Source of the DNA: Halichondria panicea | Lineage: Eukaryota > Porifera > Demospongiae > Suberitida > Halichondriidae | Assembly: GCF_963675165.1 (NCBI RefSeq) | Contig: NC_087393.1 | Span: 3,477,502-3,541,501, forward strand | Reading direction: 5' to 3' | DNA length: 64,000 nt | Part shown: piece after piece, positions 52,883-64,000 of the stretch | How positions within the stretch are numbered: position 1 is the stretch's first letter | Layout of the letters: each line of letters opens with the position of its first letter | Notes under the pieces: model-generated | Database searches by the model: none | The model's input: only the letters and a program-made list of their open reading frames with translations | What the model was told of the DNA's origin: nothing | Translations under genes and position numbers: made by a program

Positions 52883-55423
52883 TTAATGAAACTGAAAGAC
52901 GGAGACAGTCTCTTCAGGTATATGTTGGAGAGAGATACTTTGATACCTGCAAGCGTGTGTTTAAAATAGAGAAGTTAACTTATTAACAACACCAACAGCA
53001 TAATAATAATTTGTAACACAAAGGTTTCAGATAATCTAGAGAGTCATGTAGAATGTTTGGGTACATAATTTATTGGAAATACTAACACGGTACACATTGT
53101 TAAGAATAAGCTAGTGTAATGATCATTGCATACATGGACTCTAACATTGGCCCAAGGACAACCATACACAGTGTGTGCATGAACTTTCTCACCATTCTGA
53201 CGACTTGTGATAATAATATCCGTCAATGGTTCCTTTTGAGGACTGAAAGCAGATGTAGTAAAAACCAGAGAAAGAAGCTCCACTGATGTCTTTGATATTG
53301 TGATCAGGCACAAGAAAATGTTCCTGTATGCATAATTATGTACGGTTGATTACAGTGGAACCTCTAAATAACGGACATGGTATTGATCTATAAATCCGTC
53401 CTTAAAATTTAGTTTCCTACATGCATAATTAGAGAAAAAGTAATTCTCTAATGGATGTACACTGGCCCCTCGTGTCCAGAGGTTACACTGCAGAGGAGGT
53501 ACGGCATGCAGGAGCAATTAGCAATTAGCAATTAGCAATTAGGGTTAATTGACAATTAACTATTACATAACGAACGCATGCTGTGATTATTATCGAGTCA
53601 GCAAATAATTATGTGTAGCTAAAAGTATGTGATGCTCAGTGCAGTCGGACCTTATGCCTGAGAACTAACAGGCTAGCTACATAGAAGTATCTTGCCTGTT
53701 GTTTTTATTTTAAACGCTGAGTTTTACACAAATATTTGTTGATTCAGCAGCACGTTGATTGTGATTGTATGTACCAATTGCTCCTGCATGCCGTACTTCT
53801 CTGGTTACACTGTACACAACTATTGTGCTACATGTATGAATCGCTACTATATTGTGGTCTATACATGCATGTAAGAAGCAGGGCCAGCATTCAACACAAA
53901 AAAGCAAAAAAGGTGTTTAGCATCTACATGTACATGTACATAATACATTGTGAAGCAGTGCTTATTAATAATTTCCTGTGATAATGGATAACAGAAATGA
54001 TTAATATGAGTACATGTAGTCAACTCCGGAAATTCAAATTGGATTAACACAACAGTAGTGTAACCAGGCACATATAATTATACAAAAATCATGAGTGTGT
54101 GTACATGTAGAATTACATACCTTCCAGCGCATGAACACAGAGTTAGTCTCCTCCAGTTGGGAGTAGGAAAAATCATCAGAATTGAACGTTTTTATGAAGG
54201 GTCCAAAGGCAGGGAACTTGCTCCAGTGTTTCCGGTCTACATCCTCGTGGGCGTCCCACTTACGAGTGAGGAACGGGTATCGTGCACTAATGATCTCGCC
54301 CTCAAAGAATGTTGTGAGTGTGGGGTACTCCTGTGTTGGTGTGGAAAATACATGCCATTAAAAAGCCACAGTAAATGAAAGCACTGCAGGTGCTGATGCG
54401 TCGCCTCGGTGGATGTGCAAAACTGCTGTTCATAAAGCTACTAGATATAGATAGCTAATTACATACATAATAATTATGATTACCATGATGCACAATTCTG
54501 CATGCAGGCATAATCACGAGGAAACTCAGAGTGAGGAAACTCAGAGTGAGAAATGATCGACCATGATTGGTGCTTAAACAAATTGGTGCTAAAAAGAATG
54601 CCAAAGTCAAAGTCGAAAATTAATGGCTGCTATACACAGTGCAAAGCTTTTTTCTCACCTTGCAGCTACTAATAGCTAGTGTTAATACAGAGCTAACTAC
54701 TAGGACTAGAAAGATTTTGCTACGCACGAGTCTGAACAGTCTGCAATGGCCTGTAAAGTAAGCAAAACTAGCATAATTCGACAACGAAGCGCAGATCCAC
54801 AAATTGAAATCCAAGAAAACAAGCGCTTGCACTTAATTTGATCAGTGAGAGCTAGCAGCTGTAACAGTCTACACACACACACAAAATACTACTATAGTAT
54901 ACTTTGCTGCGCATAAGGTTCAGATTATAACGACGACAGTTTCAGTACCTGGGTCACAAGCTAGCACACATAACTAAAAATAGTGTTACGCCAGAACAGA
55001 CAACTCAAAGTGCCCACAACACTTACCTCTGTGAGACCCTGGATCTTCAAATAACCGCATACAGTAGAATTCTTGTAATCTACATGCTGTGGAGAGAAAA
55101 GTACACATCACCATCTGGCCTTCAGTGAGTGTAAACACGAGTTATTAATGTCGGCAGTAGATCTACAGCTATAACTAGCGACTCGTGAATGTATCTCTAG
55201 GGGACTGTATAAGTTAGGAAGGCATGGTTTGAATTTTGAGTGGTACAATAAATAATGCTTAGCTAACCTTGAAGTTGACTTCAACATGGTATTTGTTTCC
55301 TTTGCTCTGCTGGTGTCCAGTGAACCTGCTCCCACTGTGCAGGGCGGTGGTGGGGAAACCAGACTGAGGCCCTGCCCCATCACAGCTCGTTACAGGGTCA
55401 CCAGTCCCACCCAATATACCTGG
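52883..55423 (-). CDS. GID4: GID4 homologue, substrate receptor of the GID/CTLH ubiquitin ligase
   Basis: GID4 (yeast Vid24) recognises proteins with N-terminal proline degrons for the CTLH E3 complex. Minus-strand exons are 55423-55268, 55086-55027, 54330-54121, 53323-53193 and 52946-52883. All junctions are in phase with GT/AG, giving about 206 residues. Key stretches match the family: [112 protein letters not shown] and [11 protein letters not shown]. The human protein has a longer N terminus; here the ATG at 55423 is chosen, with an in-frame alternative at 55465. The beta-barrel core appears complete. Intron 3 contains a MITE (53491-53803) and intron 2 a repeat (54384-54905). It is head to head with GTPBP1. 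Confidence 0.95.
53491..53803. mobile_element. MITE with 9-bp target duplication in GID4 intron 3
   Basis: A 313-bp element, CAGAGGAGGTACGGCATGCA to TGCATGCCGTACTTCTCTG. It is flanked by exact GTTACACTG at 53482-53490 and 53804-53812. A short array of CAATTAG units lies near the left end (about 53515-53545). It is non-coding. Confidence 0.9.
54384..54905. repeat. Interspersed repeat copy in GID4 intron 2
   Basis: Starts near GCAGGTGCTGATGCGTCGCC and shares the AATGATCGACCATGATTG and TAGCTAGTGTTAATACAGAGC segments with 35098-35778 and 38408-38760. A GAGGAAACTCAGAGT unit is locally duplicated at about 54519-54548. Confidence 0.7.
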
Positions 55424-56485
55424 CATTCTGAGTGGCCTATAAATGGTTTGGTGAGGTATATGCACATAGCTCTCGACATAGTTAGCTAGCTAGTCTACAA
55501 CATTAACACACAACATTTTTAACAGGTACATGCATTTCAATAGCTATATTAATCTTACATGTGCCTCTTACTCTTTAAATAAGAACTCTAGTCTTACCCT
55601 CTTTAAATAAGAACTCTAGGCCCTAGTCTTACCCTCTTTGTTTTTCTTGATGTATAGTCTAGGCCGATCTACGTCCACAGTAGATATCTACACACGTACA
55701 CGTATACACAAACCTTAACCACATGGCTTTTTTTAGAAAAAAACTGCTAACAATGCAAATGGGTGGAGCTAGGTAGACCTTTGACCCATTGACCTTTAAC
55801 CTTCCAAAATGATGCTCCAAAGAATATTGAGTGTGCATGGTGCAATCGCTTTGGCTTTCAAAAGATGATGAAATCTTTAGGTATGTTGTGTATTCAGTGC
55901 TCTAACATACAGCTATGTACACACTAAGCTCCAAAAGGATATGAATTTCCTTTTGAAGTGAATTCAATACTAGTATATTCAATAGCCTGGTATTGTATGT
56001 TCGTATTGTTTTGAGCAGTGACAATGGCAACATAGCCTAGAGGTTGTGCAATACCCTTCCGTCTATAAGTACCTCCTCCATTATGTTTAGCTGCATTCTC
56101 TCTCTATGAACAGTCAGTAGATACATAGTACAGTACAGCATTTGTACAGTTCCAGGATGACTAGAACATAGACCTAGATACTGTAGCTACTTGGTGTGAT
56201 GGTCTTAATTCATCAGTTTATCATGGACGACTGGTTAAATTGACGGCAAATATGAACTAACATTTCTACTACAAAATGATCAACCCCATACCATGTAAGA
56301 TTTAGTGATTGTACATGTGTACCATTGTATCATTATTACAGTCATGTTTATGTTAATGTATGGTAGCTTAATTATATCCCAATTTGCATTCCGTGCAGAA
56401 CGTCTCAAAGCTCTGCACAGACCAGATAGAATTACCCCAAGAACATTGCACTGATTATCCCTAATCCCTGAAAAAATCACCCGAA
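55424..56485. promoter_or_regulatory. Shared upstream region of GID4 (-) and GTPBP1 (+)
   Basis: The two start codons face away from each other across 1,062 bp with no intervening exon recognised. This must hold both promoters and any 5' UTR exons. No core promoter motif can be assigned with confidence. A 22-bp tandem-like repeat around CTCTTTAAATAAGAACTCTA occurs at about 55572 and 55601. Confidence 0.5.
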
Positions 56486-59400
56486 ATGGCTGGTGCACCA
56501 ATAGTACAGATACCCTCCAATGAAGATTGTATTCACATCACTATGGAGACAGCACAAGTAAACTCTACCCCTCCCACCCTCAAGAAAGTGGGAATGCCAA
56601 ATGGCATCATCATGGATACCCCAGAAACCTTTGATATATTTTGTTCTGTTCCCGTCAATGGAATTGATGGACCTACCAAAAACCCCAAGGTATTTTTTGC
56701 TTCAGTTACATATACGTAGTTGGCTGTGCTTGTGTGACAACCTGTACTGGTGTAGTGTGTAACAATGGTACATGCACGTAGTAACTGCCACAGGGTGATT
56801 ATGGTAGATTACCGGACAAAATTCTTATCTATGCAAGTAGTTACAGACTTCGCCTGCTTTCACATCATTCACATTGTATATACAATACGTGCTTACAACA
56901 GTTAACCACCACGCACACATCCCACACTCATACAGTTTCAGTTTGTAGCTCCCACTGCTGAAGAGTTTGATCTCCTTCAGAGACAGATGAAGGCCAGATT
57001 ATCTGAGGGACAGGGAGAGACTATCTTTGAGATTGGCCTTGGAGGTACTTTTGTACTTGTACTACTGCACGCATTTTGCAGTCAATTCACATCTTAGGGT
57101 TTTAACAGTAACTCTAAATGTGCCTACTGTACAATAATTAGGATACGTATTGAATGCATGGGGCAGTGGTGCTGCTCACTCACTTAAAAACTACTTATCA
57201 CCGACTGTTGCATACAGTGTGTACTTATGTGCATGTACAGGTACACAGTTCACCCCCAAACCCCTCTCAGGTGGCTGTTCGTCTGGTGGTCTCTCCCCCG
57301 ACGAATTAGAGGCCTCACTGGCCACCCTCCAGAGTCTGGCGGTCACTATTGATGCAGACACCTCAATCCTCCGTAGGAAACCAGCCGAGGGTGGGATGGT
57401 TGCTGAGTGCCTTGTGAGGAGGCGAGTGGAAGAGGACGACTTCCTGGAAGTCAGGTAGGGAGTGTTAATAGCTGCTTTCACTCTCTAGCTTGTCTCTATA
57501 CACTGTACATGCTCATGTAACTACTACGTGTATGTCCAGCACAACTTTTTCACTATTGAGTCTTGACTGTTCCATGACTAAATTCAAAAACTTGCAGTTG
57601 TACATGTAGTACCCAAATTATAATTGTTTCCATATGGGCCTGCACATTTACTGAGCAACTTTACAACACTAGAAGAATGTTACGATTGAACAAACACAGT
57701 GACACTGTCACTACACACTCCACATTGTACATGTAAGTAACACAATGCAGGGTTAAATTGTTCCATGCACGTACATACAGTGAAACCCCTTAAGGGAACA
57801 AAGTTTTGGTTATTAGAAGTGGCCTTGTTGAGGAGTGTTTTGTCCATTTGCATGGGATCTGGATACTTGGCCTTCATATCGAAGGGTGACTGAAGATGTG
57901 TACATGTACATGTATATGTACCTATTGTTCATTCCTAATAGGGTGGCCGTAGTTGGGAATGTGGATGCCGGTAAGAGTACCCTCCTAGGAGTGCTCACAC
58001 ACGGGGACCTCGATAATGGGCGTGGTGTTGCTAGGCAACGGCTGTTCCGGCACAAGCATGAGATGGAGACAGGTCGAACATCAAGTGTGAGCAATGACAT
58101 CCTGGGGTTCGACAAGGATGGCAGGGTCATCAACAAGTCGGATGGGCATGGTGAGGGCTGCATGGAGCTCGCTTTATTCTCTACACAAACTTACATTGTA
58201 CCATATAGCGAGTTATTTTCGAGGCACTAACATTTTTGCGGTTTTCGCGGATTGACCTCGAACCTCGAAAATGTAGTGCCTCGAAAAAGACCTCTACTGT
58301 AAGGGTATGGTTATTTGAACCTCTATCCTCGAAAAAAAATCCACGAAAATTTAGTGCCTCAAAAATAACCCGCTATACGGTATACATGTACATAATTATA
58401 TGAGATTTGTCTGTTCAAGGTGATACCTACATTTTTGCATGTACGTGTATTGTGCTCCTGATTGTACATGTAGGCTCATCTAAGAGCCCCTAGTACATGT
58501 GTACGTACGTACCTAGTTTTGAGAATATGTAGTCCTCAAATAGTCAGATTAGGAACTATAATCATTATTCCACAACTACAGGAGTGCTAGACTGGCTGAA
58601 TATCTGTCGAGCATCTTCAAAGGTCATCACTTTCATCGATCTTGCTGGCCATGAAAAGTACCTCAAGACCACCATTTTTGGCATGACTGGGCATGCTCCA
58701 GACTTCTGTATGCTCATGGTGGGTGCCAATGCTGGCGTCATTGGAATGACAAAAGGTGAGTTTACTGTAAACATTACAAGCTACATGTACATAATTATAT
58801 TCCGGTAAATATTTTATTTTGTGTACGTACTACGCATTTTATAGTACTACATCGCACATGTGTATAATTTGAAAGATTTCTTGGAGGTAATGATGTGTAC
58901 GTGTGCTAGTACATTTAAATACAATCTCTTCCTTTATACAGAACATCTTGGTCTGGCCCTTGCCCTCAGTGTCCCTGTGTTTGTGGTGGTGACAAAGATT
59001 GACATGTGCCCCCCAAACGTGCTCCAAGAGACAATGAAGCTCCTGATGAGGGTCCTTAAATCTCCTGGCTGTCGGAAGATCCCCGTCCTCGTCCAGTCCC
59101 AAGATGATGTCATCACATCCGCCACCAACTTCACCTCTGAGAGGTATGCAAGGCATTTGTGAGATCATGTCTCTTGGACGTGCACGTATTTTACTTACGT
59201 AGTGTAGTTGATTTCACTGTACATATTTAGTTCTGTACACAAGGCTTGGAGCTGTTTGTACAACAAGCATTTGAGCAATGCCTTGTAAGTACATATCCTA
59301 CCAGTAAGTTCATACATGTATGTGGCATAATTATTAACCCGAGGCCATGCTGCGGCCAGCGGGTTATAGTAGTCGTTTGGTTTGTTTGTTTGTGTGTGAC

Positions 59401-62400
59401 ATGTGAGTCTACTCACCTGAATGCCATAGCACTGCGTTTACAGCATGGATAGCCTCCACAACAAGTTATTAGTTTGCTGATTTTAGGCTAAGAAGCTTGA
59501 ACTTGCACGTACTATATTACTAGAATATTTTGCTGGTGAACAACCTTGAGCCAAGTCAGCAGAAAAACTACCTTTTGCGATCAACTATTGTGTTATGGCA
59601 AAGGATTGTGTGTATTTACCAGTGCTAATTAAGGTTTTGTGATTTTATTGTTGCAAAGTGATCAACACTCGCAAAGTTCGCATATTATGTTTGACACTCG
59701 CAAAACATTCTAGTAATGCGGTGCGTTGGCTGCATGGCTAGCTACGTAGCTACGTGCTGCATGCGGCCTTTATTCGAGGCAATTACGATTGTGGTTTATT
59801 GTTTTGGAAGTGCTTCTTTGCTGACTGTGGATCCAAGCATCAGGACTCCAGGAAAGGAACCATACTTCTAAGACTCCAGGCTTCTTTGCTGTGATCCTAG
59901 CCCACAGTGCATGTTTATGTACCACTAAAATTATGTTTCTGCACCCCTCCAGTCTGGTTTAGTTTTATTGCTCCTGAGCTGCTGCTCAATCATACTGTAT
60001 ATTACTCCTTGGGTTTCTATAGATCTTTATCATGTCACCAGCGAGGGTTTGCACTTTAGTGCTCTAGTTAGCAGGCAAAAATTTGCAGAACACATATATG
60101 GATCTTACAGTTTACTATGCGTAGTTGGGAGGATTGTTTGCTATAATAATGTATGTACCGTATATCTTCTAATTTATCGGACACTTCTAATTACCCCGGA
60201 CACTCTTTTGGGCAATTTTCGCTGTTCTAATACAACGGACACTCCAGTGCTTTAATATTACATTCGTTCTAAATATCCGGACAATATCTTGAATAGACTG
60301 CAAGTAAGACTTAGAGTGCTGCAGTTAGATAGCTTTGAGTATCTAGTTTTAGATAGCTAGTGCAACTATTCAGTCGCACACTGTTCTATTAAACTTAGCT
60401 AGCTCGCATGCAGCTGCTTGCTTGTTCTAATTATTCCGGACACTTCGCATGATCTGTTCCAATTATACCTGGACAATTTCCAAAATAATTATTTTTTGCT
60501 GTCCGATAAATTAGAAGATATACGGTATATATTATAGTGTTAATATGATTGCTTGGTTCTACAGGATCTGCCCTATTTTCCAAGTGTCCAATGTGACAGG
60601 TGAGAACCTGGACCTGCTCAGGTCCTTCCTCAACCTGCTCTCAGGGAGAATGTCCGGGCAAGAGGACAAACCACCCGAGTTCCAGATAGACGAGACCTAC
60701 TCTGTGCCTGTAAGTGTGTGTGTTCACAGTAAATGCTTGTATTCGTACATGTATATTGAACCAATTTCACAACAAGACACAGTCTATGCTACTGTTGTAT
60801 TCTATACAATGAAATCAGCTGTACTTGAATGTTACCTCCCCCCCCAGGGAGTTGGCACTGTAGTGTCAGGAACGTGCATGCAGGGGGTGATCCGGTTCAA
60901 TGATACTCTCCTACTGGGCCCCACCAGTCTGGGGGAGTTCGTACCAGTCACTATACGAGGCATTCAAAGGAAGAGGCTCCCTGTTCAGATGGTGAAGGGT
61001 GGGCAAACCGCCTCCTTTGCACTCAAGAAGGTGAGCCTGGGTGAAATACAAGTTGCCTACTAACAATTAGTCAATGTGCCGTTTTTACGTGTACAATTTG
61101 TACAGGCAGCGAAAATTCTTAAAGCAGAGCAGGTGTGCATGCAACATTAAGTGCATTCACTGATTGCACACCATCATATCCTGTCAATTCCCACACAATC
61201 TTACAGATGAAAAGGAGCCAGGTGCGCAAGGGGATGGTTATGGTGGACCCTCATGTGAACCCCATGGCTTGCTGGGAATTCAAGGGAGAAATCCTAGTCC
61301 TCCATCACCCCACCACCATCTCGCCAAAGTACCAAGCAATGGGTGAGTTACTGTCTGTCTCTCATACATGTGAATACTTTAATGTGCATGTGACACTGAG
61401 CTGAAATGAAAATGTACACAATCATGCATGTGCACTCTATAATTAATTTCTTGTCCCTGGCATAATAATATTATTGTATGTTCATGTACTTGTCCTACTA
61501 CAGTCCACTCTGGGAGTACGAGGCAAACAGCCTCCATTTTGAGCATGGACCGAGAGCTCTTGCGTACGGGAGACAAAGCCACCTGCTTGTTTCGGTTCAT
61601 CAAGTATCCGGAGTACCTACGTCCTGATACGAGAATGGTGTTCAGGGAGGGGAGGACCAAGGCTGTGGGAAGCATCACCACCATCATACCTCACATACCT
61701 GGTGAGCAGAGTACAGTGTAACCCTTTTATAACGGACACCTTTGATAAACAAGGTTTTAGCCCTTTTACAGATGTGGCTATTGTGTTAAGGGGTTGTTTT
61801 TCTACATAAACTGTTCATTTGGTGCGTCTGGCCTTTATATAATAGTTGGCCTTTCTTCAAAGGTGGCCGTTAATGGGTAGAATGATACCAAACAGTGCTA
61901 TCTCCAGCCACTCCAATAAGCCCATTGAATGAGCTGTGCATTCGCTCCCATTCACCAATGCATGGCTTTAGCAGCGGTATATTCATTTGGTCGTATGCAC
62001 CATTTAGAATAGAGTGTACGAGCGTTATAAAATACATTCATTTGAGAGCTGGGATACTTGTGTGCATAAGAACATTCTAGCTACCCTTTGTTGCTTTAAC
62101 ACTGATTATAGTTGGAACGTCTAATACAAGTGTGCTAAATACATGTACATTTACTAGAATGCCTGATCTACATGTACATGTATACAGATAATTATATCAA
62201 AGAAACATAGGCCTAAGTGTACACTGTAAAAATGTATTCATAGAGAGAGGGATTGGCAAAGGAAGTGGTACACGTCATGCTTCTACATTGAAGTCTACGT
62301 GGCCTGAAGCCATCCCAAGCATGCTATCCATGTTTCGCTCTGAAACTCCCACGAAACCCGGGAAACCTATTGTATCCAATGCATGCTTCTCAAAGACCCC

Positions 62401-63005
62401 TCCAACACTTAACCTAGTGCCCCCTGATGGTGAGTAGCATTTGGAAGAGAAGAAAAATGATTGTCTGTCGTGAAGTAGCTAGAGGTACACAGAATACCTG
62501 TATACCTATAGTACCTATGATATAGCTAAGGCTGTGTAAGTAAGTAGTGTTCTGTGTCCCGAATGGCCATAAGCGATTGGCAGCAGAACTGCTCGTGGAC
62601 GTTTTACAGACAGAAAAATTGAATTAAATTCCCACGTTAGAAGTAAGCCTCGATTAAAACTGTGGGAAACACGGATCGGAACTCGAGGTCGCTTCCGTTG
62701 CCTCTACTGTATCTATTGTATCTATGGTGTATTTAAATGCTTGCATGCTTCATAATTCTTTTGTAATTCTTTTGTTGAGGCTGCTTATAGGCATGTGTCG
62801 TACGTGTTTTTAATTCATTGGTTATTTTTTAGGTACCCCCATTCCTGGTCTGCGTCAGAAGCCTCACATTCACCACCACAGACACGCCCACTCTGTACAT
62901 GGGGGGCGGGGAAAAGGCCGAAGAGGGAAACGAAAAACAGGACTGCCTGGCAGTATAGATAGAAGCACAGCCTCTGTTGGTGTGTCTAACACAACACAAA
63001 CATGA
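56486..63005 (+). CDS. GTPBP1: GTP-binding protein 1 (translational GTPase), complete 12-exon gene
   Basis: GTPBP1 is a cytoplasmic elongation-factor-like GTPase linked to tRNA delivery and mRNA turnover. Exons are 56486-56689, 56936-57044, 57241-57454, 57942-58150, 58582-58755, 58942-59143, 60565-60709, 60848-61030, 61207-61342, 61504-61701, 62244-62429 and 62833-63005. All junctions are in phase, giving about 710 residues (human about 669). Seen directly: G1 GNVDAGKST, switch region [15 protein letters not shown]3 DLAGHEK, G4 TKID, the [20 protein letters not shown] segment, and beta-barrel domains ([65 protein letters not shown]). The C terminus is basic ([11 protein letters not shown]), which favours GTPBP1 over GTPBP2, though the ancestral split was not tested. 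Exon 2 may start at 56942 instead (AG repeats; same phase). Confidence 0.95.
58205..58375. mobile_element. Hairpin MITE in GTPBP1 intron 4
   Basis: TAGCGAGTTATTTTCGAGGC on the left and GCCTCAAAAATAACCCGCTA on the right are near-perfect inverses, flanked by TA. Internal CTCGAAAA motifs recur. Non-coding. Confidence 0.75.
59512..59721. mobile_element. TATTACTAGAATATTTTG-end element in GTPBP1 intron 6
   Basis: Left TATTACTAGAATATTTTGCT and right GCAAAACATTCTAGTAATGC are inverted, as in 37751-37962, whose interior it shares (TTGTGTGTATTTAC, ATTTTATTGTTGCAAA). Confidence 0.75.
60158..60525. mobile_element. TA-flanked inverted-repeat element in GTPBP1 intron 6
   Basis: CCGTATATCTTCTAATTTAT and ATAAATTAGAAGATATACGG are perfect inverted ends of a 368-bp element, with TA at both sides. 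Internal repeats of CGGACA occur. Non-coding. Confidence 0.85.
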
Positions 63006-63647
63006 TAGTTTTGTTTTTGACAAATTTGCAGGAACTATATAATTATGGTATAGCTGTAGTTCACTTCAAACTTTCATTAGTTACCCTATATAATTATATA
63101 CCCCTCGTGCATTTTTTGTGTTTTATATTTTATATACACGATAATGAAACATTATTTAACCCTTTAACCTGCCTTTGACTCGTTATTGTAAATTATTGTT
63201 AGAAAAATATAACCGGTTTTCTATATATCATTTCAGCATTTATAAATTTGCGTATACGTACGTATAATTATACAACTTAGTTTCATAAAACAATTTTTAT
63301 ATGTATAGGCATGTAAATGAACACAATTCATACAGCGGGAGTTCATTAAAGTCTGTAATAAGAAAAACAAATTAACAGATGTAAATTTAAGCAGTTCGGT
63401 AAAGCTTAATTATAAGAGTATTATAATATAAACAAAAATTATTTGCTAGTGAAATCCGGCCAGTTCAAGGTACTATCTGCCCACTAAACAAACAAAAACC
63501 AATATCCACATTGGAGGGCATAATAATTAAACCCAACCAATGCTACTAGTAAGTCACAAAAAATAACATAATTATATAATTATAGTAAGAATGAGCATAA
63601 CAGTTATAACTAAGTTATACAGCGTAATGGTGCATGTGCGTAAAGTT
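63006..63647. other. Convergent 3' spacer after GTPBP1
   Basis: AT-rich, with the 3' UTR of GTPBP1 on the left and that of the minus-strand partial gene on the right. No exon or repeat recognised. Confidence 0.5.
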
Positions 63648-63999
63648 TTAATCGACATCAGATACGGAATCGGTACTCTCGGAAACAGACTCCTGAGCAC
63701 CAGAGGATACGGCTTCTCGGTTCGGTGTGTAGTCGACAGCTGCCAATAAAAACGGACGCCAGTCGGACACCGACTTCTCCCGAATCGAAGCAATCTTTGA
63801 TGACGACCCTACCGAAATATTTCCTTTCAAAAATTGAGAAGTATCACCCACGCCAGGTTTCTGTGATTCCGAGATAGATTCCGGCTCAGTCATGTGACTA
63901 GATACCACACCCATTTCATGAGAATGCTTGTCACCATGGCCTTCGTCAGATCCAGAGTTCTGAGAAAGACAAACCCCAGATGAGCTTGAGAAGGAGCTC
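63648..63999 (-). CDS. C-terminal part of an unidentified serine-rich acidic protein (cut by window edge)
   Basis: On the minus strand a frame stays open from the window edge to the stop at 63648-63650, about 116 residues. It is rich in Ser, Glu and Asp, with a run of serines near the edge, NSGSDEGHGDKHSHE, a more ordered patch (SDWRPFLLAAVDYTP) and an acidic end (SVSESTDSVSDVD). An acceptor-like TTTGTCTTTCTCAG at about 63962 means the last exon may begin there (AACTCTGGATCTGAC) rather than running to the edge. The tail looks disordered. I do not recognise the family. Confidence 0.55.
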   Translation of the reverse strand, partial: SSFSSSSGVCLSQNSGSDEGHGDKHSHEMGVVSSHMTEPESISESQKPGVGDTSQFLKGNISVGSSSKIASIREKSVSDWRPFLLAAVDYTPNREAVSSGAQESVSESTDSVSDVD

Positions 64000-64000
64000 C

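Noticed and set aside
57191-57481. Minus-strand open frame in GTPBP1 exon 3
   Set aside because: It is an antisense shadow of a well-supported coding exon.

Overview
This is a eukaryotic, intron-rich, AT-rich window, most likely from a sponge (Porifera, probably a demosponge). The phylum is inferred from gene content, not from a marker. Typical animal genes (eIF3d, GID4, GTPBP1) with GT-AG introns sit beside families known to be expanded in sponges: polymorphic-membrane-protein-like multipass proteins, DUF4470/MYND proteins, and ZU5, CARD and Death-domain proteins. Very many short inverted-repeat elements fill the introns and intergenic DNA.

Layout. 0-5 kb: a long hairpin repeat and a 5'-truncated multipass membrane protein (+). 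5.5-12.2 kb: a segmental duplication carrying two near-identical intronless alpha-carbonic anhydrases (-). 15.4-21.7 kb: two death-fold genes on the minus strand. The first to be transcribed is a striking fusion of six ubiquitin-like domains, a ZU5-like domain and a CARD-like domain. The next is a gene with two tandem Death domains. 21.7-25.1 kb: a decayed LINE reverse transcriptase, local duplications and an orphan RRM exon. 26.8-34.4 kb: the complete 14-exon eIF3d gene (-). 34.4-39.2 kb: repeats. 39.3-52.2 kb: two large intronless paralogues (+) with an N-terminal DUF4470-like region and four C-terminal MYND zinc fingers, separated by about 4.9 kb of nested mobile elements. 52.9-55.4 kb: GID4 (-). 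56.5-63.0 kb: GTPBP1 (+), head to head with GID4. 63.6-64.0 kb: the 3' end of an unidentified serine-rich acidic protein (-), cut by the window edge.

Gene models were built by hand. For eIF3d, GID4, GTPBP1, the ubiquitin-fusion gene and the Death-domain gene, every proposed exon junction was checked for GT/AG and for reading-frame phase. The most notable candidate for an undescribed system is the ubiquitin-ZU5-CARD fusion with its Death-domain neighbour, which looks like a signalling or immune adaptor pair joining ubiquitin-type and death-fold modules. The most notable structural finding is a family of non-autonomous elements with CAGAGGAGGTACGAC-type ends and 9-bp target duplications, supported by five complete copies and one empty-site paralogue.
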